Shown in pieces: positions 47,481-60,491 of a DNA stretch of 64,000 nt. A program made the translations under genes and the position numbers. The notes below the pieces were generated by a model, which made no database searches, was not told the DNA's origin, and saw only the letters and a program-made list of their open reading frames with translations. Source of the DNA: Rugalucina vietnamica (Eukaryota; Mollusca; Bivalvia; Lucinida; Lucinidae); NCBI GenBank assembly GCA_964017185.1, contig OZ024870.1, forward strand, positions 27,055,621 to 27,119,620, read 5' to 3'. Numbering within the stretch: the first letter of the stretch is position 1; each line of letters starts with the position of its first letter.

Positions 47481-48544
47481 ATCCAAAACAAGTAACATGA
47501 CAACATTTCAACATTTTTTTCAACTGATTTTTTGTTATTTTTACGGCTAAATTACACAATCTGGGCATGTTTCCGTAATGGGCACGTTTACCATCAGTTC
47601 CTGCTATTCTGGGTTGTCCTTGACCTATTTTACTACAAGTTCAATTACATCTATGGCTTTTCAATGGTGAAACGTGAAAACATTTAATTTTTCAGGAAGT
47701 TTTGTACATGTAGCCTGTGACCTGAAAGTTGGTAGAGACAGACAACATGTTGAGGTTATAAAGTTGTGTGCGTATTCAAGGACAATGTCATTTCCTGACA
47801 TTGGCCAAAGGTCATTTCCATATTTAATGTAAAACTTATTTTTCACAGAAACCGCTTGACCAATCAAAGCCAAATTTACATGTAGTACCCGCAGGAAAGG
47901 GGAATGAAAGTTTGTATAAATGGTCCAGGTCACATGACCAAGTTGGCCGCTATGCAAAATCATGACCTTGGGTTTACCTTGACCTCTTGATTTAGAGGTC
48001 AGAAAAAGACTAAGCCAATTCAGTAACACTTGTTACAACAGGAGTCGCCAAGATAAGTGCATGCAGTGGTTGGCTCCATGTGCTACTGATGTCGAGCGCT
48101 CAATTTTTCAAGCTCGGTTTCATGGTCTACAGAAATGGCATGGTCACTTTCTGATCCCTTACTTGATAAAATGCATGTGGCACGGCTCTGTTTGCTAGTT
48201 CACAAAGTCGAATAAAAGTGTAAGTTATAGCCAAGGAATAAATTCTAATAGCTTGGCTTTTGAATTAAAGATAACCCATCTAGTTCAATAGTTTCGTATG
48301 TCAAGAGAAAAGACAATCAAGTGTTAGCTGTGCAGTCAGACAAGTCTGGCATGCGCTGTGGCATATCGCTGTATTTCAATGTTGCAATTCGTATTTGACC
48401 GGTTTTGCTCTTGTTGTCTTATCTCAGGTCTTGCGTCTTAGCTCAGTTGAAGTGGATTTCGACAAAAAGTAATACTAACAGAATTATCATAAAGAGGTTC
48501 TCCGGCAGCTGCAAGTGACAAGATAAGTGAGCTGCCAATCAACA

Positions 48545-48775
48545 ACATGCCTATGCGAAACCAAAGGCAGAGATCAGCTGTGCAGTAACTGCATAGCTGA
48601 TCAGCGCCTTTGTTTTCCTTTCACGGATAGTACAATCCCTCTTCTTCTTAAATCCGAAATTTCAAGCTTCTAGCCTGTTTCTGTGACTGTTCAGACTGGT
48701 TTGTGTTGGACCTGGTCTGAAACCCAAATCAATATAGTGTTGTTATTCTCATGCGATGGCTCATTACTGTCAAGT
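48545..48775 (+). mobile_element. Short dispersed SINE-like repeat, copy
   Basis: Third copy of the family at 46838-47070. The stretch between them (47610-48540) has no feature I can support; its 122-residue minus-strand frame (48029-47661) lacks any family signature. Confidence 0.6.
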
Positions 48776-49102
48776 GGAGTGTGGGGCTCCGTCACGAGAC
48801 AGCTACATACTTGAAGCTTTTTGATATGTAAGCTTTTTGATTAACTTAACTTTATTTTTATTCTAAGCCGTTTTTAATAATCGCTAATACGTTTTCGCTG
48901 TGCATACTGACAGAAATGGTAATTTCGCTATCCTAGTAAAATGGTTATATTATATAATGATAATGATAATCTCCGTATTTCTGGTGTCTTTGGTTGGGAT
49001 TTTAACTTAATTACATCAAAAGATTTTGTTATATGTGTTCGCCAGTTGAACACTATGTTTGTTTTTATTTAATTTTCTTTCTTTATGAATTCGAGAATGT
49101 TC

Positions 49103-50080
49103 ACAGGAAAAATAGTTTTCGGCGTTGTCTCCAGTAAAAACGATAAGCGGTGTTCCAGGAATAGTGATTTATCTTCATTACACTTGTCCCCAGTAAAAAC
49201 GATAAGCGGTGTCCCAGGAAAAGTGATTTATCTTCATTACACTTGTCCCCAGTAAAAACGATAATCGGTGTCCCAGGAAACGTGGTTTATCTTCATTATA
49301 CTACTGTTTATTGTGCCTGCCTCTCTGTCGTACCCATTGCCTTTCGTTCCGGTTGAAACTTAGCCAGATGGCTACCTTGATAGGAAAGACCTATGTCTCC
49401 AGGAAAAATAGTTTTCGGCGTTGTCTCCAGTAAAAACGATAAGCGGTGTCCCAAGAAAAGTGACTTTTCATTACACTTGTCCCCAGTAAAAACGATAATC
49501 GGTGCCCCAGGAAAAGTGGTTTATCTTCATTATACTACTGTTTATATTGTGCCTGCCTCTCAGTCGTGCCCGTTGCCTTTCGTTCCGGTTGAAACTTAGC
49601 CGGATGGCTACCTTGATAGGAAAGACCTATGTCCCCAGGAAAAATAGTTTTCGGCGTTGTCTCCAGTAAAAACGATAAGCGGTGTCCCAGGAATAGTGAT
49701 TTATCTTCATTACACTTGTCATCAGTAAAAACGATAATCGGTGTCCCAGGAAAAAGGGTTTATCTTCATTATACTACTGTTTATTGTGCCTGCCTCTCAG
49801 TCGTGCCCGTTGCCTTTCGTTCCGGTTGAAACTTAGCCGGATGGCTACCTTGATAGGAAAGACCTATGTCCCCAGGAAAAATAGTTTTCGGCGTTGTCCC
49901 CAGTGGGGGCGATAAGCGGTCTCCTACGAAAAGTGGTTTATCTTCATTATACTTGTCTCCTGTAGGAGCGGTACTCGGTGTCCCAGGAAAAGTGGTTATA
50001 CTACTGTTTGTTGTGCCTGCCTCTCTGTCGTGCTCGTTGCCTTTCGTTCCGGTTGAAACTTAGCCGGACGGCTGCCTTGG
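49103..50080. repeat. ~237 bp satellite with internal ~60 bp sub-repeat, four to five copies
   Basis: GAAAGACCTATGTC recurs at 49384, 49620 and 49857 (periods 236 and 237). Each unit holds two or three copies of a sub-repeat with CCAGTAAAAACGATAA and GGTGTCCCAGGAAAAG and ends in GTTCCGGTTGAAACTTAGCC. The last copy (49866 on) is the most diverged. Similar ~66-residue frames in each copy all stop at the same TAG. Confidence 0.9.
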
Positions 50081-50110
50081 TGGGAAAGGGCTGGTCGTTC
50101 TGCTCTTCGT

Positions 50111-50745
50111 GTGTGTTGTCGGAAGAGTGTTTCGTTGTGTTTTGTGTGTTTTCTTTCCCACCTGGTGTCTATGTTGGTACTTTAAATTTAATTGCATCGA
50201 TTCCTGATCCCTCTTTCCTTACTTGTATATAAATTACAGTAAGTACAACAAATATTAAGACGCAAAATGATCTGAAGGTTATGGTGGATAAAAATGGGGT
50301 TCATTGGGTTCGCTCGAATCTTGAGTTATTTCAATTTCATGGGAAAAATTATAAACATTCAGACAGAAATAGAAAAACGAACATCTATAGTAAATTTGTA
50401 CTCCCACTCCAGAAATCTTGGACCCGATCCTGCCAATAATAACTTTACAAAGAATCATTTACGTGTTTTCAGCTGCTAGGATCAGAAGATTCTGGGTTAT
50501 ACAGGGCCGTCGTCGGCATTCGAAAAGTGGTGCGACCATTTTTAACGCCGACAAAATTTTGTAAAGTTATGGAAACCTGCCGAAGCGATTTTAATTCGTA
50601 ATAATATGGGTGATTTACATGTATGCTCTGTTATTCCATATGCTTATTTTCGGATAGCCAAGCCGCAGTCCCCAAATAGCGGGTGTGTAGTAATATTTTC
50701 GATTCGTCTTTACTTTAAAGCAAAACAAAGAAATGAGTTTCATTT
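50111..50745. other. Intergenic stretch without recognisable feature
   Basis: Short unrelated reading frames only. A fragment of the Tc1-like element of 9072-9483 follows at 50749. Confidence 0.5.
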
Positions 50746-51012
50746 ATATACAGCTGCGTTCAGTAATTAATATACCCCTGCAATATTCAGAAATGAATAA
50801 ACAACTCTTCTTGTTTGTGAACAACTTCCTGACTGCAATCTTTGAAAGCATTTCGAACCAAAAGTCAATACTTTGGAAGAAAACATGTCTTTTACTATAT
50901 CTGCTGTTACCAATTTGAATTCTGTATCTGTGTCTGTTGAATACTGGGAATACTGGGAATTAACTCATTTACTGAGCATAAATTATCCAAGGGGTGTGCG
51001 CAGATGTTACTT

Positions 51013-51411
51013 AGTCGCACGAGTTTGTTCTTAATAAGTCCTCAACTGAATCACAGTCTATGTCAGTTTGTGGCAAATTATTCCAAGCTTTGACTGTTCT
51101 TGGGCAAATCAGTTTTTATAAATGCCGTAATTTAAACTTTCTACTTTCAGTTGTTTGCTGTGTCTGTTTCTTGATGTTCTGTTGTTGTATCTGATATGTT
51201 GATCGGCAACAGCTAAACTTGATAAAGTACTTAAATTAGATTCCTGGATTTGGTCCGGGGTCCCGGGCGTCGGTTTCGGTTTATAATACACTACTCCTTT
51301 GATCACTGTAAAAAATAAGGGCGAATAAAGGTTGTGGAGCTGCTTAGTGAGAAAATACTTCAGTTGATGATACAAGCATGAATTTTTCACCATATGTTCT
51401 TTACCTGACAC
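51013..51411 (-). pseudogene. Non-LTR retrotransposon ORF2 C-terminal remnant
   Basis: Minus strand encodes IRYNNRTSRNRHSKQL and, after a frameshift near 51115, PRTVKAWNNLP and a TAA. This is the standard end of Jockey/CR1-type ORF2 proteins. Confidence 0.65.
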
Positions 51412-51825
51412 ACATTAAATTCTGATCCCTAGCCACTTGAAAGTCCGCTATTTCCAAGATGGCCACAACAAATGGCCGAAAGTTGTGAAAGGAGTCTTTG
51501 TAGGAGACCGGGAACTAATTATGTCAACAAATCCCAGAAGTCAAAATCTGTGGGTTGCTCCGAGACTGTTATCTGGTAATGGAGGCACCTGATTGGGTGG
51601 TAATTGTAAACTAAAAATACTTTTTTTCTTTCTAGCAACTGGAAAAAATATTTTTCTTCAAATTGGTATATAATTTACCACCTGGTGCACATAAATTGTG
51701 CTTTTTTCTGGTCCACTAAGTAAAAACAGTGATTTTGAAAATGAGGTCAGGTGTTGTTTTTTTTTTCAAAAATTGACGGCCATTCTGCATCATGCAACAG
51801 CTGAGAAAATAGCCGGTGATGGTAT

Positions 51826-51878
<53 letters not shown>

Positions 51879-54800
51879 TTCTTATCTATCTTTTGGCTTG
51901 AATGCTAGTTTTTGTTTATTTTTCCTCTTTTTTGACAAGAATGCACTGCTTTTAGAAGAAATAAATGCATTTTCCACAATATGAGCTGTAATTTAGTTTT
52001 TTATGGGGCTTTTAAATGTGAATTCCCTTAAATTGTCTCAATTGCTCTTTTTCTGTCATTTTGATGTCAAAGTGTTGTTTGGCTCTGTATGTAGTATTAT
52101 TTTCACAAGCAGCAACCAGGAGAGGGTAAAAATGCAAATTAATATAGGTTTTGCCCCTACCAGATATTTTTTTTCATCATCAGGCTGTGCATGTGGCTTC
52201 GGCCGCAGTACCATTGTAAAATCAGCCCCAAGGTTGGAACTTGCAGAATAACTGATATTTTAATATGTTCTGCCAATATCTGCCAGTATGATGTTTACTG
52301 TTTTCCATTTAAATCAAAACTGCAAGCTCAGTGGGAAAATCTCTGTGACAGATACGATGTACTAGCATTGGGGTAGAAAAATTACCAAAAATATGGGGTG
52401 GGTGGGGTAATTGCATCACTGTAGGGTCCTTTAAATACCTTCATCTGAAATGTGTCATTCAAGCAATAATACAATAATGCATTTAGTATTTCCTGAAGAT
52501 TTCAAATGAATATGATGTTCATTTCTGTTGTAATGAGGGTTTTACTTTAGCATTTAGTGCTACTCTACATTGTAAAAATCTGATCTATTTCATTATATTG
52601 CTTCAGAAGGGGTAGGTAATTAAATTGAGATATTTAGGACCAAAGGAGACAAACACAAGCAAAAAAATCACACAAGTTTATTCAAAAAACATTAAATTGT
52701 CATATAAAACACAGAACAAGAAGATTTCCTTCAAAAAAGTGTTCAGTATAGGAGACCGAAAACTAATTATGTCAACAAATCCCAAAAGCCCCAAAGTTTG
52801 AATATCCCAACAAATATATGCTAGTTTTGTTTATTTTTCCTCTTTTTTTCGACAAGAATGCACTGCTTAAGAAGAAATAAATGCATTTTCCACAATATGG
52901 GCTGTAATTTAGTTTTTTATTGGGCTTTTAAATGTGAATTCCCTTAAATTTTAAAGAAAATTGTCTCAATTGCTCTTTTTCTGTCATTTTGATGTCAAAA
53001 TGTCACTGAAAAGTGTTGTTTGGCTCTGTATGTAGTATTATTTTCACAAGCAGCAACCAGGAGAGGGTAAAATGCAAATTAATATAGGTTTTGCCCCTAC
53101 AAGATATTTTTTTCATCATCAGGCAGTACTTGTGGCTTCGGCCGCAGTACCATTGTAAAATAAGCCCCAAGGTTGGAATATCCCAATTTTGACTTGCAGA
53201 ATAACTGATATTTTAATATGTTCTGCCAATATCTGCCAATATGATGTTTAATAAAGATACTGTTTTCCATTTAAATCAAAACTGCAAGCTCAGTGGGAAA
53301 ATCTCTGTGACAGATATGATGTACTAGCATTGGGGTAGAAAAATTACCAAAAATATGGGGTGGGTGGGGTAATTGCATCACTGTAGGGTCCTTTAAATAC
53401 CTTCATCTGAAATGTGTCATTCAAGCAATAATACAATAATGCATTTAGTATTTCCTGAAGATTTCAAATGAATATGATGTTCATTTCTGTTGTAATGAGG
53501 GTTTTACTTTAGCATTTAGTGCTACTCTACATTGTAAAAATCTGATCTATTTCATTATATTGCTTCAGAAGGGGTAGGTTATTAAATTGAGATATTTAGG
53601 ACCAAAGGAGACAAACACAAGCAAAAAAATCACACAAGTTTATTCGAAAACCATTAAATTGTCATATAAAACACAGAACAAGAAGATTTCCTTCAAAAAA
53701 GTGTTCAGTATAGGAGACCGGGAACTAATTATGTCAACAAATCCCAAAAGCCCCAAAGTTGGAATATCCCAACAAATATATGCTAGTTTTTGTTTATTTT
53801 TCCTCTTTTTTGACAAGAATGCACTGCTTAAGAAGAAATAAATGCATTTTCCACAATATGGGCTGTAATTTAGTTTTTTATTGGGCTTTTAAATGTGAAT
53901 TCCCTTAAATTTTAAAGAAAATTGTCTCAATTGCTCTTTTTCTGTCATTTTGATGTCAAAATGTCACTGAAAAGTGTTGTTTGGCTCTGTATCAGTGTAG
54001 TATTATTTTCACAAGCAGCAACCAGGAGAGGGTAAAATGCAAATTAATATAGGTTTTGCCCCTACAAGATATTTTTTTTTCATCATCAGGCAGTACTTGT
54101 GGCTTCGGCCGCAGTACCATTGTAAAATAAGCCCCAAGGTTGGAATATCCCAATTTTGACTTGCAGAATAACTGATAATTTAATATGTTCTGCCAATATC
54201 TGCCAATATGATGTTTAATAAAGATACTGTTTTCCATTAAAATCAAAACTGCAAGCTCAGTGGGAAAATCTCTGTGACAGATATGATGTACTAGCAATGG
54301 GGTAGAAAAATGACCAAAAACCGGGGGGATGGGGTGGGTGGGGTAATTGCATCACTTTAAATACCTTCATCTGAAATGTGTCATTCAAGCAATAATACAA
54401 TAATGCATTTAGTATTTCCTGAAGAGTTCAAATGAATATGATGTTCATTTCTGTTGTAATGAGGGTTTTACTTTAGCATTTAGTGCTACTCTACATTGTA
54501 AAAATCTGATCTATTTCATTATATTGCTTCAGAAGGGGTAGGTAATTAAACTGAAATATTTGGGACCAAAGGAGACAAACACAAGTAAAAAAATCACACA
54601 AGTTTATTCGAAAAACATTAAATTGTCATATAAAACACAGAACAAGAAGATTTCCTTCAAAAAAGTGTGCAGTATTATGAGTATAGGACACCCGGAACTA
54701 ATTATGTCAAAATATCCCAGAAGTCAAAATCTGTGGGTTGCTCCGATACTGTTATCTGGTAATGGAGGCACCTGATTGGGTGTAAACTAAAAATACTTTT

Positions 54801-55318
54801 TTCTTTCTAGCAACTGGAAAAATTATTTTTCTTCGAATTGGTATATAGTTTACCACCTGATGCACATAAATTGTGTTTTTTTTCTGGTCCAAAAAGTAAA
54901 AACAGTGATTTTGAAAATGAGGTCAGTTGGGTTTTTCCGAAAATTGACGGCCATTCTTCAACATGCAACAGCTGAGAAAAGAGCCAGTGATGGTATGTTT
55001 TTTTTTTTTCATTTTTAAATCTTCTTATCTATCTTTTGGCTTGAAATTCATGTATATTTTGATGGCCTAAGTGTTACCTGGCATGCAGAGTAAACTGTCA
55101 AAGAGCATGGATTTAGCATTGAAGCCTATGGGATAAATAATTAGTTCACAGTCCCCTGTAGTAAATTGTTTTTGGCGGCCATCTTGAAAATGGCGGAATT
55201 TCAATTGGTTAGGGATCAGAATTTAATGTGTATCGTGTGAAGACTACATGGTGAAATTTTCATGCTTGTATCATCAACTGAAGTATTTCCTCAATTTTTC
55301 TCACTAAGTAGCTCCACT
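51329..55318. mobile_element. Composite 4 kb TIR element with ~960 bp internal tandem repeats
   Basis: About 51331-51480 and 55176-55317 are inverted copies, including CACATTAAATTCTGATCCCT and CAAGATGGCC. Inside, a unit marked by GAGATATTTAGGACCAAAGG recurs at about 52630, 53590 and (variant) 54548, period ~960 bp; a flanking block with CTGTGGGTTGCTCCGA is at 51550 and 54731. A T-run of about 40 bases lies at 51829-51873. No transposase frame: non-autonomous. Confidence 0.7.
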
Positions 55319-55319
55319 C

Positions 55320-56090
55320 AGAAACGCTTCACGGGCAAGTGTAAAAACAAAAACTTTTATACATTCATAAAGCATAAGCGCACAGACAGCTCTGGTGTTG
55401 CTCCACTTAAATCAAATGGATCTACATTCACAGATCCAACTCAACAGGCCACAGTTCTAAATCAACAATTTGAATCTGTCTTTTCAAGACCTAAAACTCT
55501 ACGCGTAAAGTTTTTTGCTGAACTTTGGTTTCACGGTCTAAAACCCAAAAATGTTATTGGTATGCCAGAAATTACCATAACGATTAATGGCGTTGAAGGC
55601 CTGCTAAAAGGGCCCTAAATCCAAACAATTTAGATTTTGGTCCTCACGAAATCTCATCTAGACTCCTGAAAGAACTACATGTTGAGTTAGCACCTATCCT
55701 TACCAAAATTTATAGAAGTTTCCTATCTACAGGTAACGTATCTGAAGACTGGAAGACTGCCCTTGTACAGTTTACAAAAAAGGACCAAAATGTAAACCTG
55801 GTAATTACAGACCAATCTCGCTGACCTGCATAGCCTCCAAATCGATAGAACACATTCTCGTATCAAACATCATGACTCAAATAACCTCTTAAACCCTTTC
55901 CAACATGGCTTCCGCTCCAAACATAGCTGCGAATCTCAACTTGTAAACTTCACACAGGAAATCTTTGACAACTTGACCTTGAAAATTATAAACAAACTGA
56001 CCTCAAAATAATGGACTGACAAAGTAGATAAAAACATACTGATATACAAACTATTTAACTTTGGTGTAAATCTTAATCTCCAGGAGCTGT
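55320..56090 (+). pseudogene. Decayed non-LTR reverse transcriptase (family 1)
   Basis: Broken frames give NKNFYTFIKHKRTDSSGV, GPHEISSRLLKEL, NYRPISLTCIASKSIEHILV and FQHGFRSKHSCESQL. Same RT class as the next element but clearly a different family. Multiple frameshifts; catalytic region missing. Confidence 0.75.
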
Positions 56091-56097
56091 GGAAATG

Positions 56098-56165
56098 TGA
56101 CTTGCTCAAGGCCACAACGAAAGGCGCCCCGGCTGAGGATTGAACCCGGGACCTCTGGGGCCGAA
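56098..56165 (-). mobile_element. Partial tRNA-like SINE fragment
   Basis: Minus strand has GAGGTCCCGGGTTCAATCC, a B-box-like sequence. Sits exactly at the truncated 5' edge of the following LINE copy. Confidence 0.4.
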
Positions 56166-57618
56166 GTCAGAAAACAGCATGAGTTGTATGTAAATAACTT
56201 GGTTGGTGATGTTAAGGCTAATTCAAGAGATTTTTATCGGTACATAAATAGTCAGAAAAAAGATGTTCAAGGTATCCCCCCTTTGAAAAAGCGCAATGGA
56301 AGTGGTCTTGCTGAATCAGATTTTGAAAAGGCTGGTGAATTCAATGGTCAGTTTACGGATGTGTTCACCAAAACTGAACATAGCCAGGTCCCTCTTTTGA
56401 ATAGAAAAGCCCCGTTTATGGAAGACATAGTGGTATCCAAAGAAGGTGTCATAAAACTTCTGAAAAGTTTGAACCCGTCGAAAGCTTTAGGTCCTGATGA
56501 GCTTCATCCTAGAGTCCTTAAGGAATTGGCATCTGAGCTAGGTCCTGTTTTTGCACATCTTTTTCAACAGTCAACAGACTCGGGTGAAATCCCCAAAGAA
56601 TGGTCTTTAGCAAACATTTGTACCCTGTTCAAAAAGGCTGACAGGTCTCTTGCTTGCAACTATCGTCCAGTTTCCTTGACCTGCGTACCCTGCAAACTTC
56701 TGGAACATATAGTATGTTCTAATATCATGTCCCATTTGGATCATCATAAACTTTTGTCAGACAGGCAACATGCATTCAGGAAATCCCATAGTTGTGAAAC
56801 CCAGTTAGCTACAGTGATTGATGACTGGGTAAAAATCTTAGACAATCAAGGTCAGGTTGATACATTTATCTTGGATTTTGAAAAAAGCTTTTGACACTCC
56901 TTCGCATGAACTCCTTAAAAGCAAATTGTTCAGTTATGGAATTGGTGGGAAGACAATTAAATGGATTGATGCCTTCCTTTGCTATAGACAACAAAGAGTT
57001 GTGGTTAATGGCGTTAAATCAGACTGGGCTCCTGTTGTATCTGGTGTCCCACAGGGCACCGTTCTTGGCCCCTTGTTGTTTTCGTTGCATATAAATGATA
57101 TCACCTCAGACATTGAGTCGGAAATCAGACTCTTTGCTGATGATTGTGTTTGTTATCGTGAAATTAAGAATGTGGAGGATACAATGAAACTTCAGAAAGA
57201 AATTGATCGATTAGGTAGTTGGGCCAGGAAATGGAGTATGCGCTTTCAACCTGTCGAGTGCAACATGATGCAGCTGACAAATAAACGTACTAGTAAAATT
57301 CAGGCTTCTTACAAGCTTGAGGGTACTGTGTTGGAAAATGTTGAGAGTATCAAATATCTTGGTGTAACAATAACTAAGGATTTAAAATGGAATACTCACA
57401 TCAGCAATGTGTGTACCAAAGCCAATAGGACCCTTGGTTTTTTGAGACGAAATCTGTTTTCTTGCCCCCAAGATGTGAGAGAAGCTGCCTATAAAGGTCT
57501 GGTGAGACCTATTCTTGAATATGGTTGCTCAGTTTGGGACCCTCATTATGAAGGTCTGATAGATGATTTGGAGAAGGTGCAAAAGCGTGCGGCTAGGTTT
57601 GTAACTAGGAACTATACA

Positions 57619-60491
57619 TGAGGGTCTGGATGGGGGGTCCTGGTATTCACTAATCATTAAAAATTTAGCCATTTATTCTCTGTCATTAAAATTTTGGCTT
57701 ATTCATTAAAATTAGCTCGATTATTCATTAAAATATGATAATTACTAGTCACGCCTTCTTCACCCAGCTAATACCCATAAGCAAATAGGTGTTCCCCACC
57801 TAAGGCATCCCTTATCTCAAGCCACAAGGACTAGTTCTATGATATTAAATTGTAGACTGCTGAGTGCAACCTTGATATTTACATCTTGAGAGAAGCATAT
57901 ATACTCTGCTAGACCACAAAGCCTCATAGATACTTTCCGAAATAGTATACTGATTTGTTTTTAGCAAATCCCCTTTTAAATCTGTTGTGAGAATAATCCC
58001 CTCCACCTTAAATTCTGAATATGCCTTAAGTTTTACCCTTTAGAATCTAATAATTATTTCTCTTCAATTATGAATACCAAAGGTTATTTAAGAACAAAAT
58101 GTAACTTCAGGTGTAAAAGTTATGATAAAATGCTGTTGTTTTATTTAGTAAACTAGTTAGCATAGGAGTACTATGTGATGTATGGATTTGCACTTGTGCC
58201 TGATTGTACAATACATTTTATTAATGTCTTAAATACCGAGCGAGCGAAGCGAGCGAGGAAATGAATATGTAGCGCCATATAAATTGCCAGATAGCTTTGC
58301 ATTAACGTTCTTAGTGCTACCTTGTGTCCAGACCCCGGAAAAAATGAAATTCTGGAATGTCAGGGAGGCCATTTTCACACTGGTAAACGTAAACGCACTG
58401 GCTAAGGCACGAACGTATAGGCTAAGGCAATTTCAACGCTATGGCTAAGAAAGAAAATGGCGGATAGTAAGACACATGTGCAGGTTTGTTGTTGTTTTAC
58501 AGTTTCATTTTCCGGTTATCAATGATGACAGCTACTGGCTTGGTGGCGCGGGACCTACAAATGAGTCACAAACTTATGTTCGATGGTCCGATGTCGCCAG
58601 CTGCAGCCAGTAAAATTGTAACCTCGCCAAAGTGGAGACACTGAACCACGAAATCTCATGATATTTCATAAAATACTGTTTTTCTATTATATCGTGCGCT
58701 GCCTTGTAGTTTATACATATGCAAATGATAAATCGGACGTCTTTGAGCACGGTTCATGAAAAATATGAAATAGAAGGGCCCCCAGCATGTGACAATTCTT
58801 GAAGTTTCATTACAACGCTATTGGCTAAGGAACTGGAAACAACGTAGTGGCTAAGACCAAAGAGTTTCTCTGGAGGGAAATTTTATACTATGGCCGTAAG
58901 ACTCATAAGTGTTTTTCTCAGAGTAGGTTTTGAGGTCTAAATTATTGTTCAAACATGGTTTAGACATAAATGTTAGAAATTTTCCATGGAAATGTCTTTA
59001 TCCTGCTCGTCAAAATATTTTGGTCTCATTCCAGTTCCACATCTCCGATAATGTAATACATGAAAACCAGCGCAGTGTTTCAAGCCACAAAAGAAAAGCC
59101 ACGTCTCTGATATTTGGTCTGCTTGACAAGCTGAAAGAACGGAATAAGATATGAAAGATTTTGGTGTGAGCAACTGCGTCATGGATTTTCTTGGTGTACA
59201 TGCTGCACACTTTTAGCAGGCGTCCTGTTGCAAGGTACTGAAGCTTCAGGCTTCTGTTTCCTTTTTGGCTTGTGTAGCCACAGACGAGGCTTCTTTCTAC
59301 TCATGGCTGCAATCAGTTAAACATATCTATACTATAAATTGAAACTACTCTCTTTATACCATCCCATGGGAACCACATTTTTATATCCTCTTGATCTGCA
59401 ACATCCCAAGAAAAATATTTTGATGCTACTCTCGTTGTTTTCGGCAATTTTGGATTTTTTTTTTCTTTTTCTTTTCTTTTCCTTTTTTTTTTGGGGGGGG
59501 GGGGGGTGGGGGGGGGGGGGGTAACCTCAAAATTGCCAATATTTGTTTTGGGTGGTCCGTCAGATCAAATATGTTAGGGGTACAGACTGGATGCTGGGAC
59601 AGAGCCTATGTATTGGCAAAATCTCAGAGTACCCACCCACCTGGGGTTAAGGTTAAGCTAGCTGTGGGAAACGAACTTCAAATGGTTTAACAAAGCTCTA
59701 AAACCATGTTTGAACAACAATTTAGACCTCAAAACCTACATTGAGAAAGACACTTAGGAGTCTTACGACCATATTATAACATTTTCTTCCCGAGAAACTC
59801 TGGGGTCTTAGCCACTACGTTGTTTCCAGTTCCTTAGCCAATAGCGTTGTAATGAAACTTCATGTATTGGTCAGACGCTTGGGGCCCTTCAATTTCATTT
59901 TTAATGAATCATGCTCAAAGGCGTCCGATTTATCATTTGCATATGTATAAACTACACGACAGCGTACGATATCATAGAAAAACAGTATTTTATGAAAAAT
60001 CTTGAGATTTCGTGGTTCAGTGTCTCCACTTTGTTGAGGTTACACTTCTACTGGCTGCAGCTGGCGACATCAGACTATCGAACTTAAGTTTGTGACTCAT
60101 TTGTGGGTCACGCGCCGCCAAGCCAGTAGCTGTCATCATTGATTTCCGGAAAATGAAACTGTAAAACAACAACAAACCTGCACATGTGTCTCACTATCCG
60201 CCATTTTCTTTCTTAGCCATAGCGTTGAAATTGCATTAGCCTATACGTTCGTGCCTTAGCCAGTGCGTTTACGTTTACCAGTGTGATTTTAGCCAAATTT
60301 TAGCATATTCATTATTCTTTAAAATATTATTATTCATTATATTTTTCTGCTATTCATTAAAATTTTACATTTATTCATTATTCTTTAGGACCTCATTATT
60401 CACTAATCATTAAATTTTTTGCTCTTTATTCACTCTCAATAAAAATTTTAGGCCATTATTCATTAATCATTATACCCCATCCAGACCCTCA
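57619..60491. mobile_element. 2.87 kb TIR/foldback element inserted in the LINE
   Basis: Ends TGAGGGTCTGGATGGGG and its complement; TACA on both sides (57615-57618, 60492-60495) is the target duplication. Subterminal sequence is CATTAAAATTT-type repeats. Long inverted arms about 58372-58965 and 59690-60290. The centre (58966-59690) has short frames only, e.g. minus 59304 opening MSRKKPRLWLHKPKRK, and a T-rich then G-rich tract (59447-59521). Superfamily unknown. Confidence 0.8.
59447..59521. repeat. Polypyrimidine tract followed by a ~27-base G-run
   Basis: T/C-rich stretch runs into two long G blocks separated by one T. Could form G-quadruplex or triplex; also prone to assembly length error. 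Confidence 0.85.

Noticed and set aside
47661-48029. 122-residue minus-strand frame
   Set aside because: No family motif, no splice context, and composition (TGACC-rich) like other degenerate repeats here.
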